From NCBI GenBank assembly GCA_036387415.1, contig DASVTU010000022.1:62001-126000 (forward strand): DNA of 64,000 bases, written 5' to 3'. The notes beneath the pieces were generated by a model, which did not search any database, was not told where the DNA came from, and saw only the letters and a list, made by a program, of their open reading frames with translations. Source of the DNA: DASVTU01 sp036387415 (GTDB taxonomy: Bacteria > Acidobacteriota > Blastocatellia > Pyrinomonadales > Pyrinomonadaceae). Position 1 is the first letter of the stretch, and each line of letters starts with the position of its first letter. Position numbers and translations under genes: made by a program. Of the stretch, positions 1-8,551 are shown piece after piece.

Positions 1-188
1 TCGTAGTCGCTGTGTCTGCCGAAAACCTCTGTGGCGATGACATACTCTTTGAGTTGCACCTCGTCGTCTTCAATCGTCTTTTCCACGACGAAGCGCAGGA
101 ACGCCTTGAGGCTCTCCGAGTTTTGCAGCGCGCGACTCCGAAGTACTCGCTGCAACTGGTCAAGTTTTTGTTCTTTGCCCAACTCCAT
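1..188 (-). CDS. N-terminal fragment of a TolB/TPR-type winged-helix regulator (cut by window edge)
   Basis: The reverse strand reads an open frame from an ATG at 188 down to base 3 (62 codons), beginning MELGKEQKLDQL and containing SESLKAFLRFVVEKTIEDD and LKEYVIATEVFGRHSDY. From family knowledge, this SxxLxxFLRFVVExT...LKEYxIAxEVFGR pattern is the N-terminal DNA-binding-like region of large acidobacterial proteins that continue into a winged helix and then TolB or TPR repeats. The remainder lies outside the window, so the output domain is unknown. The frame stays open upstream of the ATG and no clear ribosome-binding site is visible, so a start further upstream cannot be excluded. It is transcribed divergently from the TonB-receptor gene. 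Confidence 0.7.
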   Translation of the reverse strand, partial: MELGKEQKLDQLQRVLRSRALQNSESLKAFLRFVVEKTIEDDEVQLKEYVIATEVFGRHSDY

Positions 189-426
189 ATTGTTAGCGAT
201 GAGCGTTCGGACGACACGCCCGAAATGCGTCGGCGCGACGCCGTGTTCGTCCCCTGCACGCAATCGACATTGACAAAAATTGTTCAGTAACCCAAAGGCT
301 GGAAGCGCCCTGACCGATGGAAGTGCGGCGATTATAACGCCCCGACACCGCTTCAACAACCATTGCGCGTTACACGCCGACGAGCCGAAGCGCGGTCGAG
401 AGAGGCGGCAGAGCGAGCGTTTTAGC

Positions 427-455
427 GATGTAACGAGTTACATCCGGCATGTAAC
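427..455. promoter_or_regulatory. Palindromic operator-like site plus a third half-site
   Basis: GATGTAACGAGTTACATC at 427-444 is a perfect inverted repeat with 8-base arms and a 2-base centre. A further copy of the half-site, ATGTAAC, follows at about 449-455. A symmetric dimer site with an extra half-site in a divergent intergenic region is typical of a transcription-factor operator. The factor is unknown; the truncated regulator at the left edge is a candidate by position only. Confidence 0.45.
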
Positions 456-877
456 ACACCGCCGCGCTCTCTATTATGTCGTTTGATTCGCGGTTTTCAC
501 CGTGTTATACGGGCAGTAACTTTCGTGATGCCGCACGCGTCCATTATATTGTATCTGGTTCTTAAACTACTTTCGACGCAGCAAAAATGGGATTGTAGCG
601 GGTTAGAATTTGTACTACGATGCGTTCGTTTCAGACGCGTGTGGCTTTCCGTTTAGAATCGCTTGAGTAATCAAGCCTTGCCTGTTATCCAGCGTTACAA
701 GGATTAGTGTTTTCTCAAAATTTGTTCGCCTGCTCGCGTTCCCCAAAAACGTGCGGGAGCGCGCCGAACCATGAAAACTACTCTTACCGTAGTTTCCGAA
801 CGGAGCCTGAAAAACTTCAAGAGGTTTGACCGTCATCATTGGCCGTCGAGCGTCGGACGAGCAGCCGGAATGCGCTT

Positions 878-883
878 AGGAGA
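878..883 (+). promoter_or_regulatory. Ribosome-binding site of the TonB-receptor gene
   Basis: AGGAGA lies 8 bases before the ATG at 892 and supports that start over other upstream frames. Confidence 0.7.
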
Positions 884-891
884 GCTTAACC

Positions 892-3800
892 ATGATAAAG
901 AAATTCGGTCTTCACGCACTGTTGGTCTTGCTGGCAACGGGACTTTTGACCGTCGTCTCCGCTCAAACGAGCACCGTCGGCAGCATTAGCGGCACCGTCC
1001 GCGACCCACAGGGCGGCGCAGTTTCAAAGGTGGAGGTCACGATTGTCGATGAGGCGACGGGGCAGACGCGCACCGTCACGACCGACGACGACGGTTTCTT
1101 CTCCGCGCCGAGCATCGCGGTCGGACGCTACAGCGTCAGCGCCGCGCCGCAGGGCTTCAAGAAGACGGTCGCCACGGGCGTCGATGTCCACGTCAGCGAG
1201 CGCGTCGTCGTAGACCTCACGCTCGAAGTCGGGCAGGTCAGCGAAACCGTGACTGTGACGGGCGCAGCGCAACTCGTCGAGACGCGCAGCGGCAACGTCA
1301 GCAGCCTCGTCTCCGAAAAGCAGGTGACGGAACTTCCCTTGAACGGGCGCAACTACGCGCAGTTGGCGTTGATGGTGCCGGGCGTTTCGCCCGTCACGCA
1401 AAACGGTTCACAGGGCGCGTTTCGTGCGGGCGGCACCGGACTCGCTTCCGGCGTCGATATGTCGGTCAACGGCAACGGCTCGAACCAGAATATGTGGACG
1501 GTTGACGGCGTAAACAACATGGATGTCGGCTCGAACCGCACGCTCTTGGTCTTCCCTTCCATCGACTCGATTCAGGAGTTTCGCGTCGAGCGCAATAGCT
1601 TTAGCGCCGAGTTCGGACAGGCGCAGGGCGCGGTCATCAATCTCGTCACCAAAGGCGGCAGCAACGATTTCCACGGCAGCCTCTTCGAGTTTTTCCGCAA
1701 CGACAAGTTGAACGCCAACGACTATTTCATCAACGCCGCTGCCGACCCCAGCAATCTCGACAAAAACGGCAAAGCCAAACGCCCTGCGCTTCGCTACAAC
1801 AATTTCGGCGGCAACTTTAGCGGCCCGATTATCAAAAACCGCGTCTTCTTCTTCTGGTCGGAGGAATGGCGACGCGAGCGGCGCGGTCTGGTGCGTACGG
1901 CGCGTGTGCCGACCGCGGCGGAGCGCGTCGGAGATTTTAGCGGCAACCTGACCTCCACGCTCCCGCATCTCCCCGGCGCAGGCCCCTGCACGACGCCCGG
2001 CCCCAATCCGACAGACCCCGATTGTTTTCCCGGCAATCGAATTCCGGCCAACCAACTCAGCCCCGTCGCGCTCTCTCTGTTGAAGGTCTATCCCGACCCC
2101 AACGTCGGCAACGGGACGGGCAGCGGCAACAACTGGATTGCCGCGCCGAAGGCTCCGACCAACACGCGTCAAGACCTGATTCGCGGCGACGTGACCATCA
2201 CCAACAACATGAACTTGATGGTACGCTGGATTAACGAGAAGTGGGTGCAGGGCGCGCCGTCCACGTTCTGGGGCGATTCTCCTTTCCCGACCGTCGATTC
2301 GGATTGGGCGCAGCCGAGCAAGAGTTTCGCCGTCAAGTTGACCAACACTTTGAACTCAACCTCGGTCAACGAGTTTCAGTTTTCGCGCGCGGGCAACGAC
2401 ATTTTCATCACCACGAACCCGCGCGGACAGGCACTCAACGACGAAATCGTCGCTAAATTCCCGACCGTCTTCCCGCAATCGCAGGGACTCGGCTACCCGA
2501 CCTTCTGGGGCGGCGACGGCTACGCCGCGCTCTGGCATCAAGCGCCGTGGACGAACCACGAAGACCTCTTTATCTGGAAAGACGATTTCTCCAAAGTCGT
2601 CGGCGACCACGACCTCAAATTCGGCGTCCTGTTCAGCCACAACGTCAAGGATGAAACCAACGTCGGCAGCAACGAGGTCTATCAGTTCTGCGGAACCAAC
2701 ACGCGCACGGGCAACATACTGGCCGACCTTCTGGTCAAAGACCTGCCGCTCGGCTGTTACACCGAACGCGACCAGCAAGAGTTTGTGCTCGGTCGTTGGC
2801 GCGATCAGGAGTTTTACGTCAACGATACGTGGAAACTCAATCGCCGTGTGACGCTCAATCTCGGCATGCGCTATTCGCGTTACGGCGCGCCCTATTCCGA
2901 CAACGACCGCATCTCCAACTTCATCCCCGAACGCTACGATGGCTCCAATCCCTTGAGCGCCCTCGTCCAAGCCGGACAGAATGGTTTCTCACGTTCCATC
3001 GTGAACACCTACGGCATGGGCTTCCAGCCGCGCGTCGGTCTCGCCTGGGACATCAAAGGCGATGGCAAGACGGCTGTGCGACTCGGTTTCGGACGCTATC
3101 TGAGCCGTGGCAATGTCATTCCGTTCCTGCTTAGAGAATCAAGCAACCCGCCCTGGTCAACCATCGTCAATACCAACTGGGGCGGCAGCAGCACGTCGCT
3201 CGCCGACGACCCGACCTTCCGCAGTCTCGACACCATCAATCCCGGCCTCCGCAACGCCGCCTCGACCGTCACTGCGACCACGCCCTTCAACGCCGTCAAT
3301 CAGGATTTCCAACCGCCGGAGAGTTGGCAGTGGAATCTGACGGTCTCGCGCGAAGTGATGAAGAACACGGTGGTCGAAGCCTCCTATATCGGCAATCGTG
3401 GTCTGCATCTGTGGCGTCTGATGAATAACTGGAATGATGTCGTGCCGAGTGCGCGACTGCCGATTGCACAGGCCGTTCGCAACAACGCCACGAACGTGCA
3501 AGCCTTGATTGATGCAGGTCGTCGTCTGCCCGGCGTCGGGGCCATCACGATGGACGAGTTCACGGGCGATTCCAATTATCACGCGTTTCAGTTGTGGGTT
3601 AATCGTCGTTTCACAGACCGTCTCGCCTTCCAGATTTCCTATACTTGGGGACACAACATCACGAACGTCCCGACCACCTCTTACACCGCCGCCGTCACAG
3701 ACCCGTTCAACTACGACCTCGACCGTGGCGATTCCGACCTCGACCGTCGGCAGATGCTCGTCGCCAACGCCGTCTATGCTTTGCCGTCCTTCAAGCGTTG

Positions 3801-4383
3801 GGGCAGTTTCGCCAGCCACGTTCTCGGCGACTGGCAGGTCAATACGATTATCTCGCTGCTCGGCGGCACTCCGATTGACATTCTCTCCGGCGCGAACACC
3901 GCCGGTTTAGCCAACGCGACGAGCGGACAGGGCGGGCAGCGTCCCAATCTTGTGCCAGGCGTGCCGCTCTATCTCAAGAATTCCAGCAATCCGTTGCAAT
4001 ATCTCAATCCGGCGGCATTCTCTCTGCCCGCCGTCGGCCAGTTCGGCAACTTGGGGCGCGGCGTCCTGCGTGCGCCAGCCGTCCACAACGTAGATTTCTC
4101 CATCGCCAAAAACTGGCGCATGCGCGAGCGTTATGGTCTACAGTTCCGCGCAGAGATGTTCAACGCCTTCAACCATACGAACTTCAACGGCCTCAACACC
4201 ACTCTATCATTTAACAACGTGGCCGAGTTTGCGAACGACCCCTGCAACGGCAGAGGCATCCGTCCAGACGGCGCAACCAGCCAGTGCGGCGTCGCGCTCA
4301 ACGCGGCCAACGGCAGCTTCGGCACTCTCAACAGCAATCGCGGGCCGCGCGAGATACAGTTCGGATTGAAGTTCAGTTTCTGA
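892..4383 (+). CDS. Oar-like TonB-dependent receptor with N-terminal carboxypeptidase-regulatory domain
   Basis: Predicted outer-membrane beta-barrel receptor of 1163 aa. An N-terminal signal peptide (MIKKFGLHALLVLL...) ends near VVSAQ, residue ~25. Residues ~28-110 form a carboxypeptidase-D-regulatory-like beta-sandwich (SISGTVRDPQGGAVSKVEV). A plug-like region follows with LPLNGRNYAQL and the GxVNLVTKGGSNDFHGSLFEFFRN block (residues ~155-270). The rest is aromatic-rich and ends in LKFSF, with the terminal Phe typical of BAM-assembled barrels. In Acidobacteriota this family (Oar/TonB-dependent receptor) is greatly expanded and thought to import large ligands such as oligosaccharides or peptides; the ligand here is unknown. 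It heads a TPR/CRTAC1 gene series and is followed by a strong hairpin, so it is probably its own transcription unit. Confidence 0.88.
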   Translation: MIKKFGLHALLVLLATGLLTVVSAQTSTVGSISGTVRDPQGGAVSKVEVTIVDEATGQTRTVTTDDDGFFSAPSIAVGRYSVSAAPQGFKKTVATGVDVHVSERVVVDLTLEVGQVSETVTVTGAAQLVETRSGNVSSLVSEKQVTELPLNGRNYAQLALMVPGVSPVTQNGSQGAFRAGGTGLASGVDMSVNGNGSNQNMWTVDGVNNMDVGSNRTLLVFPSIDSIQEFRVERNSFSAEFGQAQGAVINLVTKGGSNDFHGSLFEFFRNDKLNANDYFINAAADPSNLDKNGKAKRPALRYNNFGGNFSGPIIKNRVFFFWSEEWRRERRGLVRTARVPTAAERVGDFSGNLTSTLPHLPGAGPCTTPGPNPTDPDCFPGNRIPANQLSPVALSLLKVYPDPNVGNGTGSGNNWIAAPKAPTNTRQDLIRGDVTITNNMNLMVRWINEKWVQGAPSTFWGDSPFPTVDSDWAQPSKSFAVKLTNTLNSTSVNEFQFSRAGNDIFITTNPRGQALNDEIVAKFPTVFPQSQGLGYPTFWGGDGYAALWHQAPWTNHEDLFIWKDDFSKVVGDHDLKFGVLFSHNVKDETNVGSNEVYQFCGTNTRTGNILADLLVKDLPLGCYTERDQQEFVLGRWRDQEFYVNDTWKLNRRVTLNLGMRYSRYGAPYSDNDRISNFIPERYDGSNPLSALVQAGQNGFSRSIVNTYGMGFQPRVGLAWDIKGDGKTAVRLGFGRYLSRGNVIPFLLRESSNPPWSTIVNTNWGGSSTSLADDPTFRSLDTINPGLRNAASTVTATTPFNAVNQDFQPPESWQWNLTVSREVMKNTVVEASYIGNRGLHLWRLMNNWNDVVPSARLPIAQAVRNNATNVQALIDAGRRLPGVGAITMDEFTGDSNYHAFQLWVNRRFTDRLAFQISYTWGHNITNVPTTSYTAAVTDPFNYDLDRGDSDLDRRQMLVANAVYALPSFKRWGSFASHVLGDWQVNTIISLLGGTPIDILSGANTAGLANATSGQGGQRPNLVPGVPLYLKNSSNPLQYLNPAAFSLPAVGQFGNLGRGVLRAPAVHNVDFSIAKNWRMRERYGLQFRAEMFNAFNHTNFNGLNTTLSFNNVAEFANDPCNGRGIRPDGATSQCGVALNAANGSFGTLNSNRGPREIQFGLKFSF

Positions 4384-4409
4384 TATAGTGCGTAGAAGGC
4401 CAAACAAGG

Positions 4410-4455
4410 ACGGAGGGCTGAGTTGAATGATTCAGCCCTCCGTCTGGATTTTTAT
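4410..4455 (+). terminator. Rho-independent-like terminator after the receptor gene
   Basis: ACGGAGGGCTGA (4410-4421) and TCAGCCCTCCGT (4432-4443) form a perfect 12-base-pair stem with a ~10-base loop, followed by CTGGATTTTTAT. It starts 26 bases after the receptor stop codon. The T tract is short and slightly offset. Confidence 0.75.
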
Positions 4456-4497
4456 CCGGCGTCAACAAGTACAGAGCAAGACAAAGAAGTTTAGAGA

Positions 4498-6714
4498 ATG
4501 TATCTACGCTCGACCCTCCTGCCTCTCCTATTCCTACTCGTCGTCTTCCAGTCGCCTCAAGATTCGCTTCGACAACATTATGAAGCAGCCGAAGCCGCGC
4601 GACGCACGGGCAATCTCCCCGCCGCCGAAAACGAATTCCGCGCCATCCTCGCCGAAGCCTACACGCGACTCGGAGAAATCTATTCGGCGCAGAAAGATTA
4701 CTCGAACGCCGTCGCCACGCTCGAAGCCGCCGCTCTCTATCGCGCCGACGCGCCGGACGCGCTCGTCGCTTTAGCCGTCGCCTACTTCAACACAGCGCAG
4801 TACGAACGAGCCTTTGAGCCGCTTCGCAAAGCACTCGCCCAAAATCCCGACCACCCCGGCGCGCGCCACATGCTCGGCAAAACCTACTTCATGCGCGGCG
4901 AATTCGCCCCCGCCACCGCCGAACTCGAAACCGCGCTCCGTCTCGCCCCGCGCGACTACGATGTCGCCTACACGCTCGGCCTCGCACATCTCAAGCAGCA
5001 CCAGTTCGCTCCCGCCAGAGAGATATACGAACGGATGCTCGCACAACTCGGCGACCGTCCGCAGCTACGTATCATCTTCGGTCGCGCCTATCGAGAGACG
5101 GGTTTCCTGCCCGAAGCGATTGAAGAATTCAAAAAGGCCGTCGCGCTCGACACGCGTTTCCCGCGCGCACACTACTATCTCGGCCTGACCTATCTCTTGA
5201 AGGACGGCGCGACGCGTCTGGGCGATGCGGCGCAAGAGTTCAAGATTGAACTGGCAGCCAACCCCGACGAATTCTTCGCCAACTATTATCTCGGCATCGT
5301 CTATCTCATCGAGCGACGTTGGGCAGACGCCATCGGACTCTTACAGAAAGCCTCGCGCATCGAGCCGAACAACCCCGACCCCTACTTTCATCTCGGACAA
5401 GCCCTTCAAGGCGCAGACCGACACGCCGAAGCCATCGAAGCACTCCGCAAAGCCATCGCCCTCAATCCGCGTCTGAGCCACAACGATTATCAAGTGACGA
5501 CGGCTCACTATCGTCTCGGTCAATCTCTCTTGAAAGTCGGTCAACGCGAAGCGGGCGAACGAGAGTTGCAAACGGCTTCGGAGTTGAAATCCAAAGCACT
5601 CAACCGCGACAAGGAGAAGACGGGAGTCTTCCTGAGCGGCGCAAACTTGCAAGAGCAGGGCAACAAATTTCCTGAGTTGGGTGCCGCCGGAGGCATCGTC
5701 GCGCAGTCCTTAGCGCCGGACGCGCAAGCCGTCGAACGTCTGCGGACGAGCGCCGCTTTTTATTCCAGAGTCGTCGCCAGCGCACACAACAACGTCGGTC
5801 TGCTGCGCGCCGAACGACAGGATTTTCGCGCGGCAGCGGAGCAGTTCGCACTGGCCTCAAAGTGGGATGCCGCGCTCGACGGCCTCCATTTCAATCACGG
5901 CCTCGCCGCCTATAAAGCCGAACTCTACAAGGAAGCCATCGCGCCGCTTGTGCAAGAGTTGAAGGCACGCCCCGCCAACGTCGCCGCCAAGCAACTGTTA
6001 GGGTTGAGTTATTTCATGACGGATAACTACGCGCAAGCCTCCGAGTTGTTGGCCGACGTGGTTGCGGTCAAACACACAGACGTGAGCCTCCATTACACGC
6101 TCGCGCTCGCGCTCATCAAGCAGGGAAAGAAGGCAGACGCCGACCGCGCGATAGAGCAAATGGTCGCCTTGAGCGGCAACAGCCCGCAACTCCACATCCT
6201 TCTCGGACAGGCGCACTACGAGCGCGGCGATACGGATAAAGCCCTCGAAGAATTGAAGACGGCTTTGACGTTGGACAGCAAAACGCTGCTCGCGCACTAC
6301 TACGCCGGAGTGGTCTACCTGAAGATGGGAAAACTGTCTGAGGCCGCACGCGAATTTGAAGCGGAGTTGGCCTTGAACGCGCGCGACGTGCAAGCCAAAT
6401 ATCATCTCGCCTTCGTGCTGCTTGCGCGTCAGGAGACGGCGCGCGGCGTCGGGCTGATGAAAACGGTCGTCGAACTCCGACCCGACTACGCCGATGCGCG
6501 TTATGAACTCGGCAAGGCTCTGCTCCAACAAGGCGACATCAAAGGCGCGTTGGAACATCTCGAAATCGCCGGACGACTCGACCCCGAAAAGCCACACGTT
6601 CATTACCAACTAGGTCGCGCATACCTCGCCGCAGGGCGTCAGGCGGAGGCCGAAAGTCACCTCGAAACGTCGCGGCAGCTTAAAGAGAAAGTGCGTACAC
6701 AAACAAACCAATGA
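4498..6714 (+). CDS. Secreted/periplasmic TPR-repeat protein
   Basis: A 738-aa protein with a short signal peptide (MYLRSTLLPLLFLLVVFQ), then almost entirely tetratricopeptide repeats. Many ~34-residue units carry the A-x-x-x-L-G-x-x-Y ... A-x-x-x-[FL]-x-x-A-L-x-L-x-P pattern, for example around residues 85-330 and 440-720. TPR arrays are protein-interaction scaffolds; no catalytic domain is visible. The gap around residues 360-410 lacks clear repeats. Its stop overlaps the ATG of the CRTAC1 gene (ATGA), which implies translational coupling. TPR and CRTAC1 genes alternate throughout this region, so the pair probably works together in the cell envelope. The precise role is unknown. Confidence 0.85.
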   Translation: MYLRSTLLPLLFLLVVFQSPQDSLRQHYEAAEAARRTGNLPAAENEFRAILAEAYTRLGEIYSAQKDYSNAVATLEAAALYRADAPDALVALAVAYFNTAQYERAFEPLRKALAQNPDHPGARHMLGKTYFMRGEFAPATAELETALRLAPRDYDVAYTLGLAHLKQHQFAPAREIYERMLAQLGDRPQLRIIFGRAYRETGFLPEAIEEFKKAVALDTRFPRAHYYLGLTYLLKDGATRLGDAAQEFKIELAANPDEFFANYYLGIVYLIERRWADAIGLLQKASRIEPNNPDPYFHLGQALQGADRHAEAIEALRKAIALNPRLSHNDYQVTTAHYRLGQSLLKVGQREAGERELQTASELKSKALNRDKEKTGVFLSGANLQEQGNKFPELGAAGGIVAQSLAPDAQAVERLRTSAAFYSRVVASAHNNVGLLRAERQDFRAAAEQFALASKWDAALDGLHFNHGLAAYKAELYKEAIAPLVQELKARPANVAAKQLLGLSYFMTDNYAQASELLADVVAVKHTDVSLHYTLALALIKQGKKADADRAIEQMVALSGNSPQLHILLGQAHYERGDTDKALEELKTALTLDSKTLLAHYYAGVVYLKMGKLSEAAREFEAELALNARDVQAKYHLAFVLLARQETARGVGLMKTVVELRPDYADARYELGKALLQQGDIKGALEHLEIAGRLDPEKPHVHYQLGRAYLAAGRQAEAESHLETSRQLKEKVRTQTNQ

Positions 6715-8495
6715 AGGTAAAAGGTAAAAGGCAAAAGGCGAAAGGTAAAAGACAAAGGGCAAGAATGCATCGCGCTTCGCTTCACTTTTGCCTTTTGCCT
6801 TTTGCCTTTTTACTTGTGTCTTGCCTGCTCGCCGCGTCGCTTCCGGCAAACGGTCAACAGTCTGCGGCGAGCGCGGTTCGTTTCACAGACATAACGGCGC
6901 AGTCCGGCATCACTTTTAAGCACATCTCGTCGCCCGAAAAGAGGTACATCGTCGAATCCATGAGCGGCGGCGTCGCACTCTTTGATTATGACAATGATGG
7001 TTATCTGGACATCTATTTCGTTAATTCGCTGACCGTCGATTTGGTCAAGACCAAAGAGCGAACCAAGAGCGCGCTCTACCGCAACAACCGCGATGGCACG
7101 TTCACGGATGTCGCGGACAAGGCGGGCGTCGGCGACATTGGTTGGGGCATGGGCGTCGCCGTAGGCGACTACAACAACGACGGCTTCGATGACCTCTTTG
7201 TCACATGCCTCGGCCCCGACCGTCTGCTCAAAAATAACGGCAACGGCACGTTCAGCGATGCGACGCAGACCGCAGGCGTCAGCGACCCGCGTTGGTCAAC
7301 GGGCGCGGCCTTCGTGGACTACGACAACGACGGCAAGCTCGACCTCTTCGTCTCCAATTACGTCGATTTCGACATCAACAACCTCCCCGAATTTGGCATC
7401 GGCAAAACGCGCACATGCCAGTACAAAGGCATCCCCGTGCAGTGCGGCCCCAGAGGCTTGCCCGGCGCGGGCGACTCGCTCTACCGCAACAACGGCAACG
7501 GCACATTCACCGACGTTTCAAAAAAAGCGGGCGTCTCCGACCCGCACGGTTATTACGGACTCGGCGTGGTGTGCAGCGATTTCGACGAAGACGGCCTCGT
7601 TGACATCTTCGTCGCCAACGATTCGACCCCGAACTTCCTCTACCGCAACAACGGCGACGGCACCTTCAAAGACATCGGTTTCACTTCCGGCACGGCGGTC
7701 AACGAGAACGGCAGCGAGCAGGGTTGCATGGGCGTCACCGTCGCCGACTACGACCACGACGGACGGCTCGACCTCTTCGTCACCAACTTCGCGGACGAGT
7801 ACAACACGCTCTATCATAACGACGGGCGCGGCTCCTACACAGACATTTCATACTCCGCCAATGTCGCCGCCATGAGCCTGCCCTACGTCGGTTGGGGAAC
7901 CAAATTCTTCGACCATGACAACGACGGGTGGGTCGATATTTTTGTCGCCAACGGCCACGTCTATCCGCAGATGGAAAACTACCGCCAGCGCAAACTGCTG
8001 CACCGAAACACGCGCGACGGCAAGTTCACCGAAATCGCCGCGCAGTTCGGCACGGTACTGACCGAGCCACGCGTCGGTCGCGGCGTCGCCTTCGGCGACA
8101 TAGACAACGATGGCGATGTCGATTTCGTCATCAACGACCTCGACGGCTCGCCGCAACTCATACGCACAGACGGCGGCAACGCCAACAATTCCATCATCAT
8201 TAAAACCGTCGGCACCAGGAGTAATCGCAACGGTATCGGGGCGCGCGTCCGCGTCATCGCAGGAGACTTAACGCAAGTGGACGAAGTGCGGAGCGGCGCG
8301 AGCTATATTTCGCAGGATGACTTGCGGCTGCATTTCGGTCTGGAACGACGGACGAAAATCGACCTCATCGAGATTCGCTGGCCGGGCGGCACGATTGAGA
8401 AAATTACCGACGCGCGCGTCAACAAGATTGTGACCATCAAAGAAGGACAGGGCGTGGTCGAGCAGAAAGATTTCAAGAGCGCCGCGAAGCGTTGA
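6711..8495 (+). CDS. CRTAC1-family FG-GAP/ASPIC-UnbV protein with repeat-derived signal peptide
   Basis: 594 aa, secreted. After the leader there is FTDITAQSGITFKH, then FG-GAP/VCBS-like calcium-binding blades (FDYDNDGYLDIYFVN, GDYNNDGFDDLFV, VDYDNDGKLDLFVSN and others, residues ~75-470), and a C-terminal ASPIC/UnbV domain (LHFGLERR...IEIRWPGG, residues ~495-575). Such beta-propellers bind Ca2+ and are extracellular or periplasmic; no enzymatic activity is established. The first ~45 residues are unusual: KVKGKRQKAKGKRQR followed by LHFCLLPFAFLL are encoded by the two arms of a heptamer hairpin (6714-6811). An alternative start at ATG 6765, with AAAGGG about 6 bases upstream, would also give a good signal peptide. 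The 6711 start is kept because of the ATGA overlap with the TPR gene. Confidence 0.85.
   Translation: MKVKGKRQKAKGKRQRARMHRASLHFCLLPFAFLLVSCLLAASLPANGQQSAASAVRFTDITAQSGITFKHISSPEKRYIVESMSGGVALFDYDNDGYLDIYFVNSLTVDLVKTKERTKSALYRNNRDGTFTDVADKAGVGDIGWGMGVAVGDYNNDGFDDLFVTCLGPDRLLKNNGNGTFSDATQTAGVSDPRWSTGAAFVDYDNDGKLDLFVSNYVDFDINNLPEFGIGKTRTCQYKGIPVQCGPRGLPGAGDSLYRNNGNGTFTDVSKKAGVSDPHGYYGLGVVCSDFDEDGLVDIFVANDSTPNFLYRNNGDGTFKDIGFTSGTAVNENGSEQGCMGVTVADYDHDGRLDLFVTNFADEYNTLYHNDGRGSYTDISYSANVAAMSLPYVGWGTKFFDHDNDGWVDIFVANGHVYPQMENYRQRKLLHRNTRDGKFTEIAAQFGTVLTEPRVGRGVAFGDIDNDGDVDFVINDLDGSPQLIRTDGGNANNSIIIKTVGTRSNRNGIGARVRVIAGDLTQVDEVRSGASYISQDDLRLHFGLERRTKIDLIEIRWPGGTIEKITDARVNKIVTIKEGQGVVEQKDFKSAAKR
6714..6811. 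repeat. Heptamer hairpin element inside a coding start (element A)
   Basis: The left arm (6714-6760) is a run of AAAGGTA/AAAGGCA-type 7-base units. The right arm (6784-6811) is the complementary TTTTGCC run. The loop is ~24 bases. Unlike the other elements it lies wholly within an open reading frame and supplies its signal peptide. Confidence 0.75.
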
Positions 8496-8551
8496 GGGAG
8501 TTGCCAAGCATGAGAAACATCGTGCTTGAAAGCGACGTGTAGGGTTATCTT

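Larger units (their letters stand above)
189..891. other. Divergent intergenic region with no convincing gene
   Basis: About 0.7 kb separates the minus-strand regulator from the receptor gene. Short open frames here have no ribosome-binding site or recognisable motif. Two local structures are visible: a palindromic site near 427-455 (listed separately) and a small hairpin with 7-base arms AAACTAC/GTAGTTT at 775-795. The length and divergent orientation fit a regulatory region for both flanking genes. Confidence 0.5.
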
